Assembly (NCBI GenBank): GCA_029820565.1
Contig: JALGUR010000012.1
Location: 17,758 to 81,757 of the forward strand
DNA from: Candidatus Zipacnadia bacterium
GTDB lineage: Bacteria; Armatimonadota; Zipacnadia; Zipacnadales; Zipacnadaceae
Direction: 5' to 3'
DNA: 64,000 bases
Shown here: positions 58,841-64,000 of the stretch, in pieces
How the letters are laid out: each line of letters opens with the position of its first letter
How positions within the stretch are numbered: position 1 is the first letter of the stretch
Notes under the pieces: generated by a model
The model's database searches: none
What the model saw: only the letters and a program-made list of their open reading frames with translations
What the model was told of the DNA's origin: nothing
Made by a program: the position numbers and the translations under genes

Positions 58841-60252
58841 TGCTGATCGGGCAAGTCCTGCTGCCCGCCCACCACCACCTCACGGATGCGCAGATGGGGT
58901 CCGCCCGTATCCACCGGCACTCCCTGGCCGCCCTTACCACAAGTTCCTCCGGCTCTGAACTGCAAATCGTTGCCTACCGCCGTGACGTTCTGGAGGGTCT
59001 CCAGAGTCATCCCCGAAATACTCACATTCCGATACTGCTGGCCAAGTTGACCGTTCTCAATGGCCCAGGCCTGCTGGACATTACAGGTAAACTGGCCCCG
59101 GGCAGTAAAGACGTATCCCCAATAGCCGCCTTTCAGGTACAAACCGTGGTTGATGTCGGCAATCATCTCATCCCGACTGCAGGCTCCTGGTTCGATAAAG
59201 GTATTGCTCATTCGTACCAGGGGGGAGTGCATATGGCTCATCGCTCGGGCAGCGCCGTTGGGCTCTACACCAAAGCGGGCAGCGGTCTCCAGATTGTGCA
59301 GATACCCTTGTAGAATTCCGTCTTCAACCAGCACGTGCTTCTGGGCCGCAACCCCTTCGTGATCATATTCATACGAGCCGTTAGTATCCGGCAGAGTAGG
59401 ATCATCTACAATGTTAACCAGCTTCGCCGCGACGGGTTTGCCGATTTTGCCTTCCAGAATAGAGTTGCCCGACCACACGGCATCGGCCTCACAGTTGTGT
59501 CCAAAGGCCTCGTGCACTAATAGGCCACAAATCTGAGGGTCAATTATGACTTCAAATTTGCCGGCGGGCGGCGGGGCCGCCGTGAGCAGATCAAGGGCCT
59601 GCTGAGCAATTTGGTCGGCGAACTGGTCGGCATCAATATCGCGCATTAGCTCGTACCCGCAGGCGTTGGCCTTATATTCGGCGGCCCACTGGCGCACATC
59701 GCCCTCCTGGGCCGTGACCGCCAGCCCCACTCTACAGCGGACGGTCTCGCGCTCAATGTAAGTGCCAAAAGTATTGCCCAGATACATTTGCCCAGCGCTG
59801 TCGGCGTAACCGGCTCGGGTATTAACAACACGCTCGGGGTCTCGCGCACGAGCCTGCTGCTCCAACTCAAATATGGCCGCCACCCGCTCGGCCAGAGGTA
59901 CACCACGCGGGTCTATTTGATATTTAGTCTTGACTTGGGCTTCTACAGGTTCCACATCGGCCACTACGCCCGGCGCCGTAATGTCCCCACTGGCCGCTCG
60001 CGCCATGCCCACGGCCTCTTCGACACATTCGGTTAGTTCGTCAAAAGTGATATTGTTGGTGGGAGCAAAGCCCCACGCGCCATCTACTAATACGCGCAGA
60101 CCTGCGCCGTGAGCGGTGGCCGCTGAGATCTTGTCGGCTTGCCCATCCTGGACCTCAATACTTGTTCCCTCACCCACTGCGATGCGCAGGTCAGCGAACT
60201 CAGCCCCCTTATTTTGGGCTAATGCCAGAGTCTTCTCAATTAGTTCTCTCAT
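58837..60252 (-). CDS. tldD: TldD/PmbA-family metalloprotease
   Basis: A 471-residue TldD-like protease subunit. It has an N-terminal KGAEFADLRIAVGEGTSIEV and the zinc motif HEAFGHNCEAD (HExxxH). C-terminally it has MSNTFIEPGACSRDEMIADI and GLYLKGGYWGYVFTARGQFT. TldD normally works as a dimer with TldE (PmbA), cleaving small or unfolded peptides such as antitoxins and RiPP leaders; TldE is not in this window. Coupled to the membrane protein at 58451. Confidence 0.94.
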   Translation of the reverse strand: MRELIEKTLALAQNKGAEFADLRIAVGEGTSIEVQDGQADKISAATAHGAGLRVLVDGAWGFAPTNNITFDELTECVEEAVGMARAASGDITAPGVVADVEPVEAQVKTKYQIDPRGVPLAERVAAIFELEQQARARDPERVVNTRAGYADSAGQMYLGNTFGTYIERETVRCRVGLAVTAQEGDVRQWAAEYKANACGYELMRDIDADQFADQIAQQALDLLTAAPPPAGKFEVIIDPQICGLLVHEAFGHNCEADAVWSGNSILEGKIGKPVAAKLVNIVDDPTLPDTNGSYEYDHEGVAAQKHVLVEDGILQGYLHNLETAARFGVEPNGAARAMSHMHSPLVRMSNTFIEPGACSRDEMIADINHGLYLKGGYWGYVFTARGQFTCNVQQAWAIENGQLGQQYRNVSISGMTLETLQNVTAVGNDLQFRAGGTCGKGGQGVPVDTGGPHLRIREVVVGGQQDLPDQQ

Positions 60253-60278
60253 CTACGATTAATCTTCCCTTCCGCGTA

Positions 60279-60300
60279 GGCGGGGTTCTCCAACCCCGCC
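60279..60300. repeat. Palindromic repeat (ggcggggtt-ctcc-aaccccgcc)
   Basis: Perfect 9-bp arms in the 65-nt gap between tldD and the FemAB-like gene. It is closely related to the repeat at 61532-61553. Confidence 0.75.
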
Positions 60301-60317
60301 CCGCATTGCCATTGCTG

Positions 60318-61388
60318 TTATCCTTTGTAGGGGCGGAAGTTCGCTATCATCTTCCGCAGGCTTCTGATCATCGGCTCACCGGTCGTGAACAATTTATACC
60401 ACACCGGTCGAAATATCAGGTCCCACTCCCCAATGTATTCCACATAACGAGCTGCAAACCCTTGCTTGAAGCGGTTCAGACCGTCCAACTTTCCCTGAGC
60501 GACGCCATCAATCTCCTGGACTACTCCCCGCATATCAAAGACCCGGCAGCCCTGGGCGCGGGCCCACTGCATCATCTCCCATTGGAGCGCGTAGTTAGGC
60601 ATCTTCTCCCGGTAGCGATTGCTGGATGCGCCGTAGACATACCAGGCCTGCTGGCGCAGTACAAAGGCGATAGTTCCGGCTACTAATTCCTCGCCGACGT
60701 AGGCCAGAAACATACGCCCCAGGCCGTGCTGAATAATCAAGTCCCACAGGTCGTAAAAGTAGGAAATATCGCGGATTAGAAAGCCGTCCCGCTGGGCGGT
60801 AATTTGCAGGATACGATAGAACTCAGCAATATCGTCACGAGTGCAGTCAGCGGTGACCACAACGCCTTTGCGCTTCGCCAGGCGAATATTGTATCTGGTC
60901 TTGGACTTGAACTGCATAATCAGGTCATCGGGGTCTGCGGATATGTCCATCTTCATCACATAGCGCGGCTGAGTAGCCCCCAACTCTCCGATGCGGGGGC
61001 GAGGTCGGAAGCCTGCGGCTCGCAGCATAGTGCCAACTCGTTCGTGCTCAATGGGTATGGCCGGATCAATCTTGAAAGCCACTGCCTTCTGTTCGTTAGC
61101 CAAGTGACGAATCTCGGCCAGCAATTCCGACCACAATGACTCATCAGTGAAATCTACAATCGGCCCCCGAGGAGCGTATAAGAGGCAGCCGCCTAACAGA
61201 GGAATGGCCCTCCGCAGCACCAGACAGGCAGCAGCAATTTGCCCGTCACGCTCTACCGCAACGCGCAGAGGCTGCCAGCCGGTGCGGGCCTTCAATTCTC
61301 CCCATTCCCAGCACTGCAGCACATCGCCGTACTTGGATGCGGCCACGAAGTCATTCCATTCTTCTCGACGTTGCTCTGGGAGAATCAC
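60318..61388 (-). CDS. FemAB-like peptidyltransferase/GNAT protein
   Basis: A 356-residue protein of the FemABX/lipid II aminoacyltransferase fold. It has WEWGELKARTGWQPLRVAVE, LGGCLLYAPRGPIVDFTDES, FKSKTRYNIRLAKRKGVVVT, FLAYVGEELVAGTIAFVLRQ and C-terminal YVEYIGEWDLIFRPVWYKLF. Members add amino acids from aminoacyl-tRNA to peptidoglycan or modify lipids. The GTG at 61388 with GGGAGGGG upstream is preferred; the track start 61496 runs through a repeat. Likely a wall or surface modification enzyme. Confidence 0.85.
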   Translation of the reverse strand: MILPEQRREEWNDFVAASKYGDVLQCWEWGELKARTGWQPLRVAVERDGQIAAACLVLRRAIPLLGGCLLYAPRGPIVDFTDESLWSELLAEIRHLANEQKAVAFKIDPAIPIEHERVGTMLRAAGFRPRPRIGELGATQPRYVMKMDISADPDDLIMQFKSKTRYNIRLAKRKGVVVTADCTRDDIAEFYRILQITAQRDGFLIRDISYFYDLWDLIIQHGLGRMFLAYVGEELVAGTIAFVLRQQAWYVYGASSNRYREKMPNYALQWEMMQWARAQGCRVFDMRGVVQEIDGVAQGKLDGLNRFKQGFAARYVEYIGEWDLIFRPVWYKLFTTGEPMIRSLRKMIANFRPYKG

Positions 61389-61426
61389 TGTATTCAGTTT
61401 CCCCTCCCGCCTTCCTTTCTGTAGGA

Positions 61427-61442
61427 GGGCCGTCCTCGGCCC
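61427..61442. repeat. Short palindrome (gggccg-tcct-cggccc)
   Basis: Preceded by gtaggag, which links it to the gtaggagcg... repeat family. It lies 39-54 nt upstream of the FemAB-like start. Confidence 0.6.
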
Positions 61443-61531
61443 GATTATTGTCGCCCTTGCGCTACCGGTGTAGTTTGGCGGGCAAGCGCGGCGCACAGGG
61501 CGCTGCTATGGTAAGGGGCTGCGGTCGCGTA

Positions 61532-61553
61532 AGCGGGGTCCTCTAACCCCGCT
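61532..61553. repeat. Palindromic repeat (agcggggt/accccgct)
   Basis: Eight-bp perfect arms preceded by gcgta; sister of the element at 60279. It sits in the gap between the FemAB-like and GT9 genes. Confidence 0.7.
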
Positions 61554-61565
61554 CGTGACCTCTTA

Positions 61566-62705
61566 TTATGACCTCACCCCTGGCCCCTCTCCCGCCGGGA
61601 GAGGGGAACGGGGTGAGGGGGCACTTGCTGGTCGTTGTAATAGGTTCGCCACCGCCTCGGCGACGGCTTCCGGTTTGATCTGTCTCATACACGGATAATC
61701 CGCGCAAGTAGGCTTATTCACGCACGGGCTGCAGGGTAGGCTCGAGGTCAGGACAATATGCTTATCCCCAAATGGCCCGGTTTTGTTTGGGTCAGCCGCG
61801 CCATAGAGGCCTACAACTGCTGTACCCACGGCCACCGCCATATGCAAGGGACCGGTATCGGAGGAGATTACTACTGTGCATCTACGCAGCACAGATGCCA
61901 ATTTCTTCATAGTCGTCTGACCGACGGCGCTGGTGATGTCCACTCGGGCCAGTTGTTCAATCTTCTTAGCCATGTCCACCTCTGATGGGCTTCCTATCAG
62001 CACCGTCTGCATGCCTAGGTCAGTTTGCAGTATCTCGCCGACTCGGGCGAAATGCTCTGCCGGCCACAGCCTGTGGATAGCGCGGGCCCCGATATTTAGC
62101 CCAATGACCGGTCTATTCTGGTGGCCGCCTGCCCCTCCCACTGTCAAGCGGTTTTCGACAAAGAACTCGCCGACCCATCGTTCCGCTTCCTCTCCAATCG
62201 GGAATTGATACTCTATTGGCTCGACCGGGCAGCCCAGGTATTGGGCCATCAGCAACGCGCGCAGCACTGCGTGGGTATCGCCGCTTGTGGGGATGCGTTC
62301 GTTGACAAATAACCGGCTCGCCTCCTGGTCATCAGTAAAGCCGATGCGCCGCGGCGCACCGGAGAGATAGCACATCAGGCCGCTCTTCAGCAAACCTTGT
62401 GGGTCCAAGGTCCAATCAAACGTATGCTGCTGCAACTGAGTCCTTACTCGGCATATCTCCTGCGCTACCGCAAGTGGTTGCCGCCCACTGTAACGGCGGA
62501 TAGTGATTACCTCATCCAAGCATTTGTGGCCTTCAAGCACTTCTGCGAAACGGTAATCAACCAACCAGGCGATGTACGCCTTCGGAAACCTGCGCCGCAG
62601 CGCTACCAGCAGCGGCATAGTGTGAACGATGTCACCCATAGAACTGCGGCGAACGATTAGGATGCGCTGAGGCTCAGTATTTTGGCGTGCCGCTAACTTC
62701 CTCAT
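61566..62705 (-). CDS. Glycosyltransferase family 9 (heptosyltransferase-like)
   Basis: A 379-residue transferase of the ADP-heptose type. It has an N-terminal RILIVRRSSMGDIVHTMPLL and a C-terminal nucleotide-sugar site SSDTGPLHMAVAVGTAVVGL, then YGAADPNKTGPFG and SLPCSPCVNKPTCADYPCM. It probably builds a surface oligosaccharide. The final ~17 residues (PSPRSPLPAGEGPGVRS) are translated from a palindromic repeat and are not part of the family. The start overlaps the rdgB stop by 4 nt. Confidence 0.92.
   Translation of the reverse strand: MRKLAARQNTEPQRILIVRRSSMGDIVHTMPLLVALRRRFPKAYIAWLVDYRFAEVLEGHKCLDEVITIRRYSGRQPLAVAQEICRVRTQLQQHTFDWTLDPQGLLKSGLMCYLSGAPRRIGFTDDQEASRLFVNERIPTSGDTHAVLRALLMAQYLGCPVEPIEYQFPIGEEAERWVGEFFVENRLTVGGAGGHQNRPVIGLNIGARAIHRLWPAEHFARVGEILQTDLGMQTVLIGSPSEVDMAKKIEQLARVDITSAVGQTTMKKLASVLRRCTVVISSDTGPLHMAVAVGTAVVGLYGAADPNKTGPFGDKHIVLTSSLPCSPCVNKPTCADYPCMRQIKPEAVAEAVANLLQRPASAPSPRSPLPAGEGPGVRS
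61572..61618. repeat. Long palindromic repeat encoding the GT9 C-terminus
   Basis: Arms cctcacccctggcccctctc plus cc and its complement, 22 nt with a 3-nt mismatch and a gcc centre. It is a very common dispersed repeat in bacterial genomes, here translated as the enzyme tail. Confidence 0.85.
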
Positions 62706-63337
62706 TGGGCTGCCTCTAAACCGGAACCAAGACTCATTGTGAACTTTGTGAGTATATCAGGCAAGTCCTGGGCAAAAGCGCGCAGAGCCTGGCCCCGGTG
62801 ACTGACCTGGTTTTTGCGTTCTGGACTCATCTGGGCGAACGTCTGGTTATCCGGTGGATAGAAGAACACCGGATCATAGCCGAAACCGCCCGCTCCTTGC
62901 GGCTCGTGAGTAATAACGCCGTCAACCCGACCTTGCCAGGTGCCCAGGGCCTCCCCGTCGGGCGCAGCCAGAGCCGCTACGCACACAAAGTACGCCTGCC
63001 GCTGGTCGCCCTGCAATCCTGCCATTCTGCTCAGCAGCCACTGAATTCGCTCTGGGTCGGTGTCTGCAACGCGGCTGGAATGCACGCCGGGCGACCCATC
63101 CAGGGCTGGCACTACCAGGCCGCTATCATCGGCCAGTGCCAAGCGGCCGGTAGCCCGAGCGGCGATAGTGGCCTTTTCGGCGGCATTCTGGATAAAAGTG
63201 GAATGTGGCTCACTTAGTTTAGGAGGATGAGCCAAATCCTGCAATGACACCACTTCCACGGGCAAATCTTGTAACAGCCGGCGGATTTCCTCCACTTTGG
63301 TTAAGTTGTACGAAGCGACGAGTAAAGTACTACCCAC
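62702..63337 (-). CDS. rdgB: Non-canonical purine NTP pyrophosphatase (RdgB/HAM1 family)
   Basis: A 211-residue house-cleaning enzyme hydrolysing ITP, XTP and dITP. It has STLLVASYNLTKVEEIRRLL, ADDSGLVVPALDGSPGVHSS and GFGYDPVFFYPPDNQTFAQM, then SHRGQALRAF. The N-terminal Asn-x-x-Lys contact is kept (SYNLTK). The GTG at 63337 overlaps the end of rph by 8 nt; the track start at 63403 lies inside rph and is wrong. The rph-rdgB pair is a conserved neighbourhood in Bacillota and others. Confidence 0.94.
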   Translation of the reverse strand: MGSTLLVASYNLTKVEEIRRLLQDLPVEVVSLQDLAHPPKLSEPHSTFIQNAAEKATIAARATGRLALADDSGLVVPALDGSPGVHSSRVADTDPERIQWLLSRMAGLQGDQRQAYFVCVAALAAPDGEALGTWQGRVDGVITHEPQGAGGFGYDPVFFYPPDNQTFAQMSPERKNQVSHRGQALRAFAQDLPDILTKFTMSLGSGLEAAQ

Positions 63338-64000
63338 CAATGTCCCCCAACACGGCCCGTTGTTGGGCAAATATCTCCTTGAGGCCCATTTGGGCCAAGG
63401 CAATCAGTTCACCTAACTGAGTCACAGTGAACGGGGCCCCCTCGGCAGTGGCCTGTACTTCGACGACCCCCCCCTGGCCAGTCATAACTATGTTCATATC
63501 TACGCTGGCCCGGGCATCCTCTTCATAGCACACATCTAATAACTGCTCGCCGGCCACCAGGCCTACCGAGACTGCGGCTACCTGGTCGCGCAGGGGCCGG
63601 CGCTTGATAAGATCATTATCCCGCAGATACTCACAGGCCTCGGCCAGGGCAACGTATCCGCCCGTAATCGCGGCGGTGCGAGTGCCCCCGTCAGCCTGCA
63701 GTACATCGCAGTCAATGCGGATAGTGCGCTCCCCCAGGGCGTGTAAGTCCACAATCGCCCGTAGCGAGCGGCCAATCATCCTCTGGATCTCCAGGCTGCG
63801 GCCGCGACGCTGTCCGACCTCGCGCTGCGTGCGCTCGGCCGTAGCGCGCGGCAGCATGCCATATTCGGCTGTAACCCAGCCCTGATTGGAGTCGCGCAGC
63901 CACGAGGGCACGCGATTATCCACCGTAGCGGTGCAGTGCACCCGCGTATCACCCATCTCAATCAGGCAGGAGCCCTCGGCATACTTGTTGACCCCGCGAG
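63330..64000 (-). CDS. rph: Ribonuclease PH, 5' end outside window
   Basis: A 3'-5' phosphorolytic exoribonuclease that matures tRNA ends. I extended the track ORF upstream by reading to the window edge (YAEGSCLIEMGDTRVHCTA), so the ATG at 63956 is internal. It has MLPRATAERTQREVGQRRGR, RTIRIDCDVLQADGGTRTAA and VSVGLVAGEQLLDVCYEEDA, with the C-terminal VDMNIVMTGQGGVVEVQATA. Only about the first 20-25 residues should be missing. Confidence 0.96.
   Translation of the reverse strand, partial: RGVNKYAEGSCLIEMGDTRVHCTATVDNRVPSWLRDSNQGWVTAEYGMLPRATAERTQREVGQRRGRSLEIQRMIGRSLRAIVDLHALGERTIRIDCDVLQADGGTRTAAITGGYVALAEACEYLRDNDLIKRRPLRDQVAAVSVGLVAGEQLLDVCYEEDARASVDMNIVMTGQGGVVEVQATAEGAPFTVTQLGELIALAQMGLKEIFAQQRAVLGDIGG

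Noticed and set aside
1-64000. CRISPR arrays, tRNA/rRNA genes, prophage or intact insertion sequences
   Set aside because: No regularly spaced repeats, no cloverleaf-type sequences, no transposase, integrase or phage structural genes were recognised on either strand.

Overview
The window looks like a chromosomal stretch from an uncultured diderm bacterium of the Terrabacteria side of the tree. The best guess is Armatimonadota or a related candidate phylum, at moderate to low confidence. Three things support this. (1) The block efp-accB-(pseudopilin)-accC-(small membrane protein)-nusB-xseA-xseB-dxs-TPR-nadK closely follows the classic Bacillota order efp-accBC-asp23-nusB-xseAB-dxs-nadK. (2) DUF5693-csaB and rph-rdgB pairs are also typical of that side. 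(3) A GT9 heptosyltransferase-like gene and GspF/pseudopilin genes fit a cell with an outer membrane. Promoters are close to sigma70 consensus (ftsZ has TTGACA-N17-TATAAT) and ribosome sites are AGGAGG-like. No tRNA, rRNA, CRISPR array or intact transposase was seen.

Layout. 1-1.4 kb: 5' part of ileS (minus). 1.6-2.8 kb: a uroporphyrinogen-decarboxylase-family protein. 2.8-8.3 kb: a tandemly duplicated two-gene module on the minus strand. Each copy has a metzincin-like secreted metalloprotease followed by a protein with a C-terminal copper-amine-oxidase-N-like domain. One protease copy has lost its 5' end at a visible junction. 8.4-9.6 kb: TPR protein and a half-size GspF-like membrane protein. 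9.7-29.4 kb: an accessory catabolic region with secreted BNR sialidase-like proteins, a LamG-tailed sialidase, a phosphodiesterase/AP-superfamily enzyme, cysteine desulfurase, acetamidase/formamidase, a frameshifted sialidase, a PmoA-like (DUF6807) protein, a metallophosphatase, a GH42-like hydrolase, phosphomannomutase, Nif3 and a Gfo/Idh/MocA oxidoreductase. It also carries an RHS remnant, dispersed palindromes and two copies of a 33-39-residue peptide.

29.9-33.5 kb: ftsZ, grpE and hrcA (minus) and a MazG-like gene (plus). 33.6-38.2 kb: a DJ-1 lipoprotein, DUF5693, csaB, a membrane protein and a proline-rich lipoprotein. 38.3-42.1 kb: a four-subunit 2-oxoacid:ferredoxin oxidoreductase operon (ferredoxin, alpha, beta, gamma) with a RelE-type toxin-antitoxin pair between beta and gamma and a translin-like gene at the end. 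42.2-52 kb: the housekeeping block from nadK to efp. Its AccB-like protein has arginine where the biotinylated lysine should be. 52.2-64 kb: rpsR, a Met/Pro-rich periplasmic protein, phosphoesterases, a two-subunit class I fumarase, rpsT with a leader hairpin, a PqqD-like protein, tldD, a FemAB-like protein, a GT9 glycosyltransferase, rdgB and the start-truncated rph.

The last 20 kb is rich in short palindromic repeats sitting at gene 3' ends. One supplies the stop codon of xseB and another encodes the tail of the glycosyltransferase. The points most worth checking are the AccB K-to-R change, the bacterial translin, the toxin-antitoxin pair inside the oxidoreductase operon, the duplicated protease module, and the non-CIRCE operator overlapping the hrcA promoter.
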